From Sclerodactyla briareus (lineage: Eukaryota > Echinodermata > Holothuroidea > Dendrochirotida > Sclerodactylidae): DNA of 64,000 bases. Position 1 is the first letter of the stretch, and each line of letters starts with the position of its first letter. The stretch covers positions 1 to 64,000 of the forward strand of contig JAODTK010001832.1 in the NCBI GenBank assembly GCA_026419785.1, given 5' to 3'. Both the position numbers and the translations under genes were made by a program. This document shows positions 21,531 to 34,525 of the stretch, in pieces. Under the pieces are notes generated by a model. That model was not told the origin of the DNA. It saw only the letters and a list, made by a program, of their open reading frames with translations, and ran no database searches.

Positions 21531-22040
21531 GGCTATGAGAAGCGGGGAGACAAAGGGGGACCTCACTCTACTCTGTACAGAACTCTCGCTCGCTCGAATG
21601 GGGTTTTAGAGGGGGGTCATTTCGAAATCTCCAAGAAGTGGAGGTAAAGTCCCCTCGTCAACATATATGATATTTTTCATTATAAATTGCCTGTACACGA
21701 AGCTCAAACTAACGTACCAGAATACAAAGGTGCCATGACAAGTCCACTCATTGTGTTGTAAACAGCTATGTTGGAAACGGATCGTAGAACGACCACAGAC
21801 GTCATCATATTCATGAGTGCAAATACTAGCCCCGGACAGATTTCTAAATTCGTTCAAAACAATTTGGGTGATTCTTTCCTTCCTGATCGTGTGCACTACA
21901 TAAGCCATACTTTTGGGGGATTGAACTGTGGTTTTTTTGCAATTGTATGGCCGGCCTGAATCCGATGCGTGATGTTCTAACGATTTTTTCAAATTTCATG
22001 CTAAAACCAAAAAGGGCGTGTAATAACTAATTACTAATTA
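21531..22040. other. Unassigned DNA
   Basis: A 128-codon minus-strand open frame (21,606-21,992) has no domain and uninformative composition; I do not call it a gene. Otherwise nothing seen. Confidence 0.35.
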
Positions 22041-22044
22041 CTAA

Positions 22045-22045
22045 T

Positions 22046-22117
<72 letters not shown>

Positions 22118-22207
22118 ATATATATATATATATATATAGATATATATATATATATTATATATATATATATAGATATATATATATATAATATATATATATA
22201 TCTATAT

Positions 22208-22241
<34 letters not shown>

Positions 22242-22260
22242 ATGATATTTATGTCTATAT
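22045..22260. repeat. AT microsatellite
   Basis: More than 200 bp of TA alternation with rare c and g, followed by a purine-rich gagggtat repeat to about 22,325. Confidence 0.9.
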
Positions 22261-22379
22261 ATGAATATATACACACATGAAGAGGGTATATGAGCGGAAA
22301 TGAGGAGGGTATTGAGGGTATGAGGCAAGCTTCGTAACACACCATAAGCCACCAATCATCAAATCATACTGCCCCAATT

Positions 22380-22800
22380 ACTTTTGTTTTGGTGACAAAT
22401 ACTTGTTCACAAGCAGGGGAGACGGCTTTCTTTATGGGGAAGAAAGGCTCCGGCGTATGCCAACATCCTCATGGTATGGTAGAAAAAAGACATCTATTTA
22501 CGTGTCCTCTCAAGCCAATCTATTACTTATCGTAAAGATTGGACATATTTTTCATATGGCCCCATGGTGAGGACGCCTCAAACAAGATTTATTAAAGTCC
22601 TCCTGCTAAAACCATCATGATTGCATCAAATATACGTTCAAGGAGTCACATGATAAAACTTGCATTCCTTGGAAAGTTATGGTGGAACGACCCCAAACTC
22701 CACCAATGAGCTCAAGAAGTCATTGTATTAGCCAGTGCCTAGGACTCAAAACGGCTTTGCTCTGGACAAGCAGATAACAATACCCAGCTGTGTACCCTTA
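22380..22800 (+). other. Unassigned, possibly upstream part of a Penelope-like element
   Basis: Directly upstream of and on the same strand as the recognisable PLE part. Short frames are open but the expected RT catalytic YxDD was not found, so the RT is missing or too broken to see. Confidence 0.3.
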
Positions 22801-22804
22801 GGGT

Positions 22805-23710
22805 ACTTTAGGAATGGCTAACCAACTAGCGTATCCAGGAAGTAGTAGGAAAGCAGCCAAGGGCAAGCGCTCTGGACATGATAAGTTATAAACCAAGAAC
22901 AGAGCGCGCATCCCTCTTGTCTACGAGTCAATTCGTCCCTACACCCGCTCACGCGCGCCGGTCAAGAAGGATTTTTGACGTATTGAGAGAGACTCTGATT
23001 TAAAGGAGATTTCTCTGAGCCCCTTATTTTGGCCCAGCGGCAGCCCCCCAACATAAGAACGCTGTCACCTCCTCCAAGTTACGTCACAATGAGCGAGGTA
23101 ACGGAAACAGACGCCGTGCATTAGCCCCCGTGTAGATCTGTAAGCATACGCAAAGGGGAATCCCATCCGACTCCCCTAATATGGATTTCCGATTCCCCCC
23201 CCCCCCAGTTTGGATTGGATGCGATGTAGTACCGTAATTTACTATTTTTCTGTAACATCTGTGATGCCGCATTTATGTTGGTTGATGAAACGAGAACAAA
23301 GTTTCGGTTACGGTTCAACAATCATAAAAAACAAATCCGTGATAAACGCGATGGGTTTTCCCAGTGCGGAGCACTACAATCGAGCAAATCACTCCTGATA
23401 TCTCCAGTGTGTGATCTGGCGACGATTTTTGCAACCGTAGGACCAAGTGTTGAACGGTTGAAATGAAGTGGATCTCAAGCTGAACGCTCAACGACGGGCC
23501 ATAAATAAAGACTGGACCAGTGACCGTACCAATATGAGCTAGGGAATCACTGAAGCGTCCCTAGCAGCGCGTTGCCTAAAGTGTTGTTAATGATTTTTCT
23601 GTTAGTTTGTATTTGTGTACAAGTTAGTGCACTACGATTGTTAAATATAACTGAAGAAGGTCCAGGGAACGAAAATTTCGATTTTCAATAAATTCGGTGC
23701 TGCTACAAAA
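22805..23710 (+). mobile_element. Penelope-like element: RT-endonuclease linker and GIY-YIG domain
   Basis: Plus strand. SRKAAKGKRSG (~22,850), KNRARIPLVYESIRPYTR (~22,903), a VKKDF..RDSDLK stretch (~22,963) and the LSPLFWPSGSPPT region (~23,016, one frame off from a PPFLAQRQPPN-type block) match the linker between RT and endonuclease. A CxxCKH-like segment near 23,120, then an FSVTSVMPHLCWLMKRE frame whose neighbour reads VDETRTKFRLRFNNHKKQIR (~23,278) gives the GIY-YIG core (YVGETxxxLRxRxxxHK). HYNRANHS (~23,370) is the distal conserved histidine/asparagine block. At least three frame changes occur. A 3' tail of about 200 bp ends near cgattttcaataaattcgg. It belongs to a different subfamily from the copies at 0.3-2.1 kb. 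Confidence 0.8.
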
Positions 23711-23779
23711 ACGTCAACTAGCTCTTTTTGGAAGGTCTATACTTCTTTATATTTACGGTAGTACACGTGGAAACACTCG

Positions 23780-23824
23780 AATTAATATATGAATAAATAT
23801 ATGTATATATATATATAGATATTA

Positions 23825-23865
<41 letters not shown>

Positions 23866-23905
23866 TTATAATATAATAGATATATATATTATAATATATA
23901 TTAAC
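23780..23905. repeat. AT microsatellite downstream of the Penelope-like element
   Basis: TA alternation with attttttata. All three Penelope-like copies in the window border AT arrays. Confidence 0.85.
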
Positions 23906-24730
23906 ACTTCGCAGTAAGTTCATCTTATAACGTCGCTGCAGTTCGACTAGACCATAACCACTGCCTCGTCTCCTCGCACAAACAAACTGGTTCGGAGCAA
24001 ATAAGGAGCCCTGGAGACGTGGATGTGAAAATAACCCTTTCGTGAAAGAAAGAAAGATGAAGCATATGTAGACACGGAATAATTTCAGATGTATTGATTT
24101 ATCTAAAAGTGGTGGACTACCTGGAAAGAGAGCACCCACGCAAGACGAGTAGTTTGGCTGTCTATGTGATATGAGTGGTTGAGAGGGGACACATTTTGAG
24201 AGGGGTTGCTGACCGTTTATGCGACCCAACGCGAATGATATATTCCTCACTTCTATCGACAAGTTCTTCGTATGATTTCGTTCTAAAACAGCCACCTCGT
24301 ACCAATCGAATTCTGAATATCATTACACTGTATAAGAGGTGTTGGATGCAAAGTACTTTTAACGATATTCGTCTTTAATTAGTTTTCCAAACTGTTGGAC
24401 CAAACTATGTCAGCTTTGACCGTGCAAACGGAAACATAATTGATGGTATAACAGGTTTTTATCATATTAGATCAGAAAAGTTCGGTCGCGTAGAAGTGTC
24501 TTCGAAAACAGACATGGTTATTCTCTCGAACATGTTGTTGTTACCAAACATACGTAATTATAAACAAAAAATGTTCGTGTCAAGCAGAAGGTCAGCGAAC
24601 AGGCATGTTGGAATATCGTTTGCTGGAACATGTTCACAAGCGACCTTGATTTTTAATATATAGAAAAGAGTAAAAGAGGTTCCCCAATTCAATCTCTCCT
24701 CGAAAGACCTGACGTGATGCGACAGCGATA
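23906..24730. other. Unassigned DNA
   Basis: A 154-codon minus-strand frame begins near 24,295 but runs into the AT array and shows no domain. Nothing else recognised. Confidence 0.35.
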
Positions 24731-24739
24731 ATGGTTAAT

Positions 24740-24995
24740 AAGCACACACACACACCACACACACACACACACCACACACACACCACACACACACACACAC
24801 ATAAACACACACACACACGACACACACACACACACACACACACACGCACGCACACGCACACGCACGCACACCACATATATACATAAACCACCACGCACAC
24901 ACTCACACACACACACACACCACAAAACACAAAAACACACACACAAAACACCATTGACACACACGTACACACACGCGTACACACACGCATACATA
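24740..24995. repeat. CA microsatellite (about 250 bp)
   Basis: cacacaca with interruptions (ataaac, cgcacgc, atatatac). Two long minus-strand frames crossing it are cysteine/valine strings and not genes. A shorter CA stretch follows at 25,315-25,385. Confidence 0.95.
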
Positions 24996-25099
24996 CAGCA
25001 CAGGGATTATATGAGTTCTGAGAAGAATTCGATGCTGATAACGTTCCTTCGTTTTGTGGGATTGAAACTAAATTGCAGAACACGTCGTATATCGGGTCG

Positions 25100-28000
25100 A
25101 CATAAGTGGGTAGGCAATAAAAGTTGAATAACCAGTGGTTGCATTGTGGGGGGAAAAATATGAGCCAACTGATTCGAACTTGTCATTTTACTAGGCCTGA
25201 GAAGAAATTAACCGTACGCCAGTCGGGGACTATTTGAAATAGGGGACCTTGGAGCGGGCTCGGATTGCTACACTTGGAATTAGCGCATTGACTGGTGATT
25301 ACCTGCCCGTCCACTCACTCAGACAAACACATGCACACACAACTACACATACACCACACACACAAACACGTACACAACGCACGCCAAGTTATCGCACTAA
25401 GGTTCTTCTTGAAAAAACCTGAAAAGTACTGACTGAATAAAGATTGAATATGAAAGTATATACAACGACGAAGTATCGGCCTAACTCAATGTTATTACCA
25501 GGCTTTTTGAATCCCGTGACGCATGGAGGTTCGGTCCACGATAGGGACTAGTCTGTTTAAACCCCAAACAAATCGATTGTAAGTTTCATTCAAGGCTTAC
25601 TTCACGACTTTCAAGATAGAGTCTCCCATCAATGAAATTGAAGTTATAACAGGAATCTAGTGACGCTCGTATCCCAGAATATTGTTTCTTCCGCAAGGCC
25701 CAGGAATCCGTCCGCCAAGAGAATCAAGGGTTATAGAGAGTTCCCACCTCGATGGTGAAACACCAACATAGGACCAAATCCCAACCTCAGATCGGAATCA
25801 CAACCGACCGCACCCACGGGAGGTTTGAATTCCAACGGAAAAGATTGTCGTCTGTTCCTTGACAACGAACAAGTAGATATCGTGTCTTCCGTTCGCACCA
25901 GGGAACGATTCACTAGCGATTGAATTGAAAACGTAAGGGGTGCATATCGGTCCCAATCTCGATCGGAACTGAAGAAACAAACAAATTCCAATGCAAAGTT
26001 GTGATGGGGGGTTTGTGTATGAAATGGTCAATAATATAACAGGCCTAGCGTGTTCACAAGCGAAAATTCACCAAACTGGATATGTTAGTCACTGTAATCG
26101 TCCAATCGAATTGAAGACAATCTAAACCAACCTATGCAGGACCTCGTAATAGCGGGTCCTGGAAACAATTTGGTTATATAACATTAGGAAAACGGGCTCT
26201 CCAAGCTAACACAATTGGGCAAGGTCTGAGACGTGGCAATTGGTTTACTTGCAAACGTTGCCGTAAACTAAATAATTGGAACAGTGCTGTTCCTCAAATC
26301 CAAAACACCTATAATATTTTCAGTGCAGATAAGATGACTTTTTGTGACACTCACTATTGGTCACTGAAGACAAGACAAAATGTTATGATCGTCCTAGGGG
26401 ACCTTCAGGAGGAGATTTTAGAAAAAAAAAAATATCGCATAGAGGAACTAATGACCCCAATTTTAGAAAAACACACCCTATGCCCATTGTTTTAGAGCAG
26501 GCGAATGGCCACCTTCACCCCGTGATGTGTTAGGTTAAGAAATGTAGGCTCCTAATTGGAAGGAAACATCATTTTGTATGGGTTCCCTCACAATGGGCCC
26601 ATCATGTCCACTTCTGACACAATAGCTTCCGCAATTGAAAGTATCTTAATGTTTCTTTTTCTTCATAGCGTTGTTTTTTTTCTTCAGCCTTATCCCGACT
26701 GTGAGCATGTGACAACAGTGTGTCCTCCATAATTATGTATAATCTGATCAGTATTGGCATACGAGGCGGAGGCCAGGAGGAGGTAGTCCGATTTTTTAGG
26801 GTTGAACGTTTGTGGGTAAAAGACGATGGTTAAAAATTCTGAGAACCCATTTATCCATCGAATTCCTGAAAATGTTGCGAATTGTGGTGCGATGACGGCA
26901 CGGGTATATGGCTAATTTCTAAGGAATCTGTAGGTCTATATATGCAAAAGGCAGTCCTGGTTAGAATTAAGCTCGTACTTAATGAGTGGATCCTGTGTAA
27001 TCTATTTGTTTATCAGTCAGGTAAGAAACGTTCGGGGGTTCAACTTATCTACTAGCAGTACTGTACCGATTGCCTAAAATTTAATGGATCTCAATTGTTT
27101 TGTGATTTTCATATGCAACATATGTGAATATAGTGTGAATTATGGATCGTCATGAGTTGTTGACTATGTTGACTAGTTCAGTACAATTTTCAGCAAATTG
27201 TTAAATAGTGGTTTTTGTGTTTTTTAAATAATTTGCCCCGGCCTCGGCCTTGGCCTTGGGTGGTCTGGCCCGGCTCGGGAGGTTTCGGGCCTCGACTACA
27301 TACATGAATTGAAAACCCTTGCACCCAAGTATCAAAGATACAACATAAGTGTTAGTAATTTCCCTTTTTTAAGGTCCTTCGACTGGCATTACTGAATACC
27401 CCGAGTGACACTTTTTTATGGTTACAGCGGATCCACCTATTCAAGGCTGCAGAACTGGACACTGCACTTATTGCCAGCTGAGAATCCCTCACCAGGTACG
27501 CGATAATGCAATACCTCTTTAGCTTTGGTACTTCAAGGTTGGGGTGGACGGTAATCACAGTAATCTGGAACTTGGAAATTGCCTACCCTCGTTTGTCACC
27601 CGAACCAATCCTCACTGGATGTGAGCCCTGCGAAAACGAGAAGGTACCATTTTTTGAAGGTTGGATTATGGACCCTACGCGGAGCCTGGGTGGTAAGCCG
27701 GGGCAAACACTATAATCCATGATAACACTGGCCGACTTTTATGGGAATTACTTAATATGCCCCTCCAATGACTTGAGTTAAATACGCTGAACACCACGTA
27801 AGTAATTCACCAGTCCCATTGATAAACATTTACCGAGACGGATTTAGTATTCAACCCCAATTCTAAAGGTGGGGAGGACATTTTGTACCTACTTGCACGT
27901 TGTTTAAACATAACTCAATATGTCACTTCACGATTTTTGACCTGAATCCCTATAGGTACCACTAGCTATATCACTGCTGAGTGAGTCGCATGGTAATCTA

Positions 28001-29450
28001 AACCAATACTCAGCGGGAGCGCATTCGCAGTTTTTCAACATAAGGACCTATATGTCTCTTCGATAATTTGCTCAGGACCCGAGAGGTCAAAAAAATATCC
28101 AAGGAAACGAAAACACTGTGCTGAGTTTGGTCATTACCTTCGAGGAGCATCCAAGAGCCAAGAGAAGCAACAGGTGACGGGACGGAAAATGGACGCGAAA
28201 GGAAAGGGCCAAATAGTTGGTTTTTTTGATAGAGCTAAAAATGGCAACTATCCAGGAACCTATCCAATGGTCTTACCACAATTGATCATCTTACCCGAGG
28301 ACAATCAACGTGAGAGTCGCATCGTGAGAGGTCTCACTACGGTCCGGATCCTTCTGACAAGGCATGTATCTGAGAGAACAAAAAAAATGATTGTTTCAGG
28401 AAGTATGAGTGTGAAGCCATTTCTATCTTCAAAGCGCGTGGGCATAGCCACTTCGTAATGTATTGGCGGCCTTCGAAAAAAGGGTCCACTTGTGATACAG
28501 ATTGTTTTCAGAGCAAACCAGGATATTTTTCTCTCTGACAAAAGGTCGAGATTCAATATAGATAGTTCGGTACTCATAATAGAAAAATAGGAAATAATAG
28601 GAAAACCAAGTGGAGTAGGTGGCCGTAGGGGAAATTACTTTAGGAGCAGGGGACAAGGCGGGATGGGGGGGAGATAGACAGAAAAAAATATATCGCGGTG
28701 ACAGTAGGCAGGCGCGTAGACACGATTTCCAACATGGGAGTGTGGGGGGGGGGGTGAAGCACGACTAGGGGTAACTACGGCCCCACGTTGGCGCATAGAG
28801 TACAGTGGAATGTTACGATCCAGAAAATCACAGATTCCCGGCACAATTATTGGGCAAAAAATTGGACAACCAGAATTCCTCCTTTGGCCTTGTAACTACT
28901 TGGATTTACATTATATTTTTTGAATGATTGCCAACTGTTAAACGGATTGTTTGACTTCACCCCCCTAAATTTATTTGAAAATCATATTTCTAATAAAAAT
29001 GAAATACTTCCTGACCCTAAAATTGACACAAAATGTCATCTATGGGCAGCTGAACAAGAACAGGAGGATAGAGGGCGGGTTCGAAAAATCCTCACGCCGA
29101 CAGCGGGGAGGTCAAGGTTATAATTACGACTTAATTTGGAGAGTTGAAAAATATTGTTCCTCCTCTCCATTCTGTTGGTATTTGGTGAGAAACGTTTTAG
29201 TTACAGTGGACAGTTTGATACCGACCCTTACCCCATACCCTGGGTATTGGGTCAAATTATCTGAGACATCTTGAGGAGAATACAAAATATACCATGTTAA
29301 TGGGCGTATGCGGGTTCTGTTGCAAACCGGGGGTGCAGCTCCAAAGGCGCACACTATTGGTTGCGAGGAGCGGACCAAGAAAGATTTGGGTTTTGACAGC
29401 TCCCAGGTCGCCGGAAATGATACCCTCCGGGGCCTGTGAGAGACCTTTAG
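25100..29450. other. Long unassigned stretch
   Basis: 4.3 kb with no recognised coding region. Points noted: CA-rich 25,315-25,385; a CGGCCT-type GC-rich patch at 27,236-27,305; a G-run at 28,742-28,755. Open frames near 25,731-25,991 (minus), 28,174-28,458 (plus) and 29,124-29,456 (minus) lack domains and splice context. It could be intron. Confidence 0.4.
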
Positions 29451-29462
29451 ACTCACATATCG

Positions 29463-30690
29463 GTTAACCAGAAAGCCAAAAGGCCGTAGTGATTACTTGA
29501 CTCTTTCTGAAAAATTGGACCCCGACACCAAGGGACAAAGGGAGACTAACCAAATAGGGTTCATATTTCCCCTTGATAAGAAAGCTACACACTAATTCCA
29601 AGGTTCTAAGGTTTTGAACTCCGGTGACTCAGATGACTACTGACCAGACCCCAAAACAATAGGGTGTCCGTACTCAGACCAGGAATGAGCTTCATTCAAT
29701 CCAGGTGGGGTCGGTTATCGTGTTTACGAGCCAAAAATTGGCCCACATTTTAATCTTCCACAAATTTCTCATTTTTTAACAAAAATCCACTCCGACATAT
29801 ACCAAGAAGAACAATAAGATTAGGTGCTCCCCATTAAAAAAGCACACGCGAAAATTCAACACGATTAGGACCACCTTTGGCTATAGTGTTTACAAAGTTT
29901 TCACACTTTGACCTCTGGGGACTCAGCTGACCCTGACCTGGCCTCAAAACCATAGGGTTCATGTATCATATAACAAGTATGAGCTTTGTCCATACAGGGG
30001 GGTTAGAGTATCGTGTTGACGGCCCAAATTTACATTTCTTGACAGAAATTCAACCATCATGACCTATGAAAACAATAGGGTTTCCCTGTACCCCCATTAA
30101 AAAAGTCACACACCAAAATTTCAATCTGATCCAGACCAACCATTCTGGACATATCGTGCTCACAAGTTCAGGACTTGACCTATGGTACCTCAGATTAAAT
30201 CTGACCTGACCCCAAATCAATAGGGTTCATGTATCATTCATGGGGAGAACACATGCATTATGAGCTATGAATCCAGGTGGGTCAAGTTATCGTGCTTACA
30301 AGCCAAAAACGGCCAAACTATCAACTTTCCCAAATGGTGTATTGTTGACCAAATTCACCACCACCCGGAACGAAAACGATAGAGTTCCTATACTCCACAT
30401 GACGGAGGCTATACACCAAATTCAACTTGATCGGACCAAACCGTTTTGGAATTATCGGTTTACAAGATTTCCTACGTTGACCTCTGGTGAACTCAGATGA
30501 CCTCTGACTGACGCCAAATCAATAGGGTTGATGTAACATTTTGGAGTCCACATATACCAAGTAGTCTGAGCTATACAGCTGAGTTGAGATACCGTGCTCT
30601 CGAGCAGGCGTCACATAAACACACACATCTATGTCATGAAACATAGATTCTTGACTTCGGCAAGAAATCAGTCAGAATAAAAAACGAAGT
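29463..30690 (+). repeat. RepA copy 3, longest: about four ~300-bp units
   Basis: Begins aaccagaaagccaaaaggcc (matching 12,656) and continues with the 'acaataggg' box near 29,655, 29,812, 29,950, 30,073, 30,217, 30,380 and 30,522. These alternate between the 'catgtactc' half and the 'gtgctcccc/tactccac' half. The last half closes with gtgctctcgagcaggcgtca, matching the ends of the copies at 7.0 and 13.4 kb. Just inside or after the end lies a perfect 8-bp hairpin, atctatgt-catgaa-acatagat at 30,629-30,650. No ORF of note. Shared ends with variable internal copy number point to mobility as a unit. Confidence 0.8.
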
Positions 30691-31880
30691 GCCTGATGGT
30701 GGTGGATTCACCCACTAAAAAAACAGAATGATATAAGCACTCTTAACTGGAACATGTTGAATCAACGTCAGGGTTGGGTGTTTGAATGACTGAGTGTATT
30801 GAACTGGATTTTTCTCCTCCATGACCGTGCACATTAATATCAGGATGAGATGTGATGATATTTCAAATGCTGTACTCTGCCGTCGGACAGGAATGAGGCA
30901 GACTCCAATTGGCCGTGGCTTGAGTTGACGAAGCTTGTGGCTGCAGCTAAGATGGGGAATGCCCTGCCCAGCCGTGGAAAGAAACACGAACCCACCTCCA
31001 TGCCAAAAAGCTGTGGCACTTTTCTGCAAACGACTTCTGCCGGATCCTGCTGCGGCGTTTTGTTCTATGCAGAAAGTTAAGAATACTGTAGGCCACCCCG
31101 ATCCGTGCGAGAGAAGTAGGGGAGAGAAGTAAGACTGCGATTTTTTTTACTTTTTCATACCACCTAGATTCGGAAATAGCACTTGCCGGGATTCCTGCCC
31201 AACAAACTAGATGTGCGATTTTATTTTTTGAAAGAATATGTCAGCAAGAATTACGAACAATTTAAAAAATCCACGTAGGGGCCTAATTGCTATTAATCCG
31301 ATTGAAATACTCAAATCTAACTAGTTCCTCCGTTCCATGGAGTTTATGTGACCGTACCTATGAAGACACCTAACCATTTGTGGGCAACTCAGTAGTTAAA
31401 TTTGGGGTAAAATCATTTACCTTTTTTTTTTTTTTACTCAACTCGAATCTCGCCAATTATCCCGGAATTGCGCTATTCCAGTGCTCGGTCTCAAAACTGA
31501 TAGGCACTCGGAAACCTTGGATATGGGTTTTCCCTAACTAAGGGGTTGCTTACGGACACCTGACGTACTGTCTGACTTTCTTGGGCAGGAACTTCGACCA
31601 ATATCAGCGAAGGAAAAACCTCTTGAAGAGTTTGTGCGAGGTTTAACAAATAAGGAGTATGCGGTGTAAAAAGATAAAAAATTGTGAAGCTGTGTAAGAA
31701 GGAGCACAGCCATGTGAAACTGCGAGGTGGGGGGGGGGGGGGGTTTGCCGTTGAACCAGAAATTCAAAGGAGCATTTTGCTAAAAGTGGGGGTCAATCCA
31801 CCCACTTCCCCCGCGGACGGAGTGCTCCCATGGTGTAATATAACACAACCATACAAGGAACGCGTCGGAGTAAGCATATC
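30691..31880. other. Unassigned DNA
   Basis: Contains a T-run near 31,422-31,434 and a G-run of about 15 at 31,728-31,743. A minus-strand frame at 30,715-31,029 has no domain. 31,250-31,880 is mixed unique sequence. Confidence 0.4.
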
Positions 31881-31884
31881 GTAC

Positions 31885-32800
31885 ACAATTTTTAAAGGTC
31901 GCCACTATAAGCATGGGCGTTCATGCCGTCACCTGAAAAATTGGTTTGCTTTCTTGGGGAAGCAGATTCTGTCATAACATGGCTTGATATGTAATCATTC
32001 CTCCGGCGAGAACTAGACGAGCTGCGAGTTCTGGCACACGCTGCAACTTTCAAGCTCAACAGCAGGAAGTCCACACAGGAGACTGTACAATAGTTCAAGG
32101 CGTGATGTCAGAATGCATGGTACAAGGCGTTCGTGGATTTTGCATCAAGATTTTCACGCAGACAACGATTTCATATATGGCAAAATGAAGCAGCTCTGAG
32201 ACGGTGTTTCTAACATAGCTCTTCATTGTCACAATTCTGTCGAGGTTACTACGAGGTTGAGAACATCACTGGAGTAGTGAACAATAGAGGGCTTGACCAT
32301 GTAGTAAGGTGGCGGCAGGACATTCATTTCAGAATCAAAAGGGGATGATGGAAACTACCTAAGTTTTGGAGTTCATCCAAAACACCAGCGGATTTTTGAT
32401 TGAACATTCTTTGACGTCTTGAAAAACATGTCTCCAGGTGAGGGATTGCTACGCCATCACGGGCAGGGTTATGTTCATCCGAGAGAACATTTCTGGACAT
32501 TAATCTCTGGACACGGTCATGTTGTAGATCGGATTGAAACCATTCAAAACAGTGCCACGATCCCAAACAGTAGTAGCAGGAGTTTTAAGAGAGCCTTGTG
32601 GTCAATTGTGCAAAATGCTGTAGAGTAATCACGCAAGACTCAAACAGCTTCATGATGTTTGTCCCACAGCTTGAAACCAGCATCCATGTTTACCTGAGCA
32701 AGGCAGTCTCGGTAATATGGGAACTGTTGATAGCTGACTGCAGTAGTCATTTCAAGTTGTGATCGCTGAGAATGAGGAGAGATGGGAGGGAGACAACCGT
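31885..32800 (-). mobile_element. LINE reverse transcriptase fragment, L2/CR1-like
   Basis: Minus strand, high to low. YYRDCLAQVNMDAGFKLWDK (~32,710-32,655) resembles the 'HSTETALLxVxxDxxxxxD' block. DYSTAFCTIDHKALLKLL (~32,625-32,575) matches the catalytic D.SAAFDTIDH motif with one change. WFQSDLQHDRVQRLMSRN (~32,545-32,490) is the WFxSYLxxRxQ block. A broken GVPQGSVLGPLLF equivalent appears as DGVAIPHLETCF (~32,460). Near 32,085-32,020 SLLCGLPAVELESCSVCQNS matches the C-terminal SRLDYCNSLLxGLPxxxxxxLQxVQNxAAR segment. The FADD box was not found; this part is too broken. No endonuclease is seen, so the copy is 5'-truncated. Distinct from the LINEs at 7.6 and 17.9 kb. Confidence 0.8.
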
Positions 32801-34110
32801 TTAAGTAATTGTTATAAAGGTTTTGCTTTTGGTATGGGATTAACTTAGAGACTTTCAGATAATAAGAACGCCATTATGTGTTAAAATTTTGAATGTTCTT
32901 CTCCTACAAATTTTGGTGCACCAGTGCTGATGTCAGCCATAATGATGGTCCAACAGCCGTATCTTCGGGTGTTCAGGAACTGGGTCCAAGTCACATGGGC
33001 CAAGGGCCCATTTCGTGAAATCCAAACAACGGTACTTGAAATGCACAATACTTGAAAAGTTAAGTAATCGTCTCTGGGGTAGCGGGCCATTGGTAGTGTT
33101 GGTTGAATTCTGTGCAACAGTGCTGTGTTTGGGCATAGGATGGTCTAATAGCCGTCAATACAGGCGGTGCCAGGGGACTTTGGACCAAAGCCCCAGTGTG
33201 GACATGGGGCATCATAATGTGGAATGTTTATTCACTGCTAAGACATCTTTGGCCATATGAAGTCGTAAAAAAAGGGGCAAACAACAGCCATTGTTGAAAC
33301 GTCTTTTGCCTTCATGATCTTGAACATATTGACACATAATTGTGCAGCGTCTTAGGACATAAGGCGGTTTGAGTTACGCCCCATTGGTGTTAGGTCTGTT
33401 TCCCTTTTGCCTTTTATCCAACACTTTATTTCCCCTCTTCTCAGACTCTTAAGACTTATTGCCAGTGTGCAAGACAGAACAACATTGAATGCATACGGTA
33501 TAACATTAAACTGTCTTACTGTGATCCACCATCCGGATTAGCTGTATGCCCCCCCCCCCCCCCCCACCCCACTCCAACGGTTTAGACTGGTTTTTAGTTC
33601 GAATTCGTTCAGGAATAATATACAGTAGTTACCGGATTAGGGCCTCGGGGATGATTAGCTACATGCTACCGAGTGAACCATTTGGAAGGGTAAATGAAAT
33701 AAAAAATTCAAGTTTCCACGTTTCCATGTCGCCATTAAAGCTGTGAGCGCAGAACGCAAAGGTGTCGCAGCGGGTAAGGGTGACACCTGTGAGGAACATC
33801 GAAACCCTACTGGAACACTGAACCATAGGAACACTGGCCATCGGAACATGAACATTGCCGCTGTCGCCGTCTGCGTGAGCCCCCCCCCCCCCCCTCATCA
33901 ACGAAGATTGAGATGTGTACATTTCTTACAACCAATATTTTATATTACATAATTTCCTTTAAAATAAGTGGGACGCCTTCTCAGGCTTTCTATGGGAGCG
34001 TTCGTCCCGCCGTCATTATTCTGTTATTGCAGAGGCAAGAAAAATGTATGATAAGGTGATCTCGGGGACGGGAAACGTTTCCCCATGCCACCCGCTCCCT
34101 ACTTGCCAAC
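32801..34110. other. Unassigned DNA with C-runs
   Basis: Poly-C at 33,548-33,566 and 33,879-33,894; 33,770-33,860 has gaaccatagg/gaacactgg/gaacatgaac short repeats. A minus-strand 78-codon frame (32,881-33,117) is unrecognised. No gene called. Confidence 0.4.
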
Positions 34111-34114
34111 CTAC

Positions 34115-34525
34115 TGATAATTCATGAATATCGAAAATATTGCGTACATTTTCCTATTACGGATATTTAACCCTGTGTCTATTACGAATATGGAAACCTT
34201 GTTTGTCCTATTACTGAATATCGAACCTTTCTGTCGATTATGAATCACAAACGTTTTTCGATTATGAATATCGAACCTTTTGTCGATTATGAATCCGACC
34301 CATTTGCTGTATTGTGGATATCGAACCTTTATCCTAATATGAATATCGAACCTTTAATTCAATTATGAATTACGAACTTTTCTAAATATTATTATAATTA
34401 GGAAACATTTGCTCAAATGAATAACGAACATTATGAACAATGAGACCTGTTTCGCTATTATGATTAACGAGCTTAGGAATAACGAAACCTGATGAATGTG
34501 ACCCTATCGAACAATGACTCTTGTG
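34115..34525. repeat. Minisatellite, unit about 27 bp
   Basis: Repeated tattatgaatatcgaacctt, with tttgtcga linkers, about 12-15 times, decaying toward 34,500 into shorter 'aatgacgaac' forms. Non-coding. Confidence 0.85.

Noticed and set aside
24634-25083. 149- and 101-codon minus-strand open frames rich in C and V
   Set aside because: They are translations of a CA microsatellite (poly TG on the minus strand).
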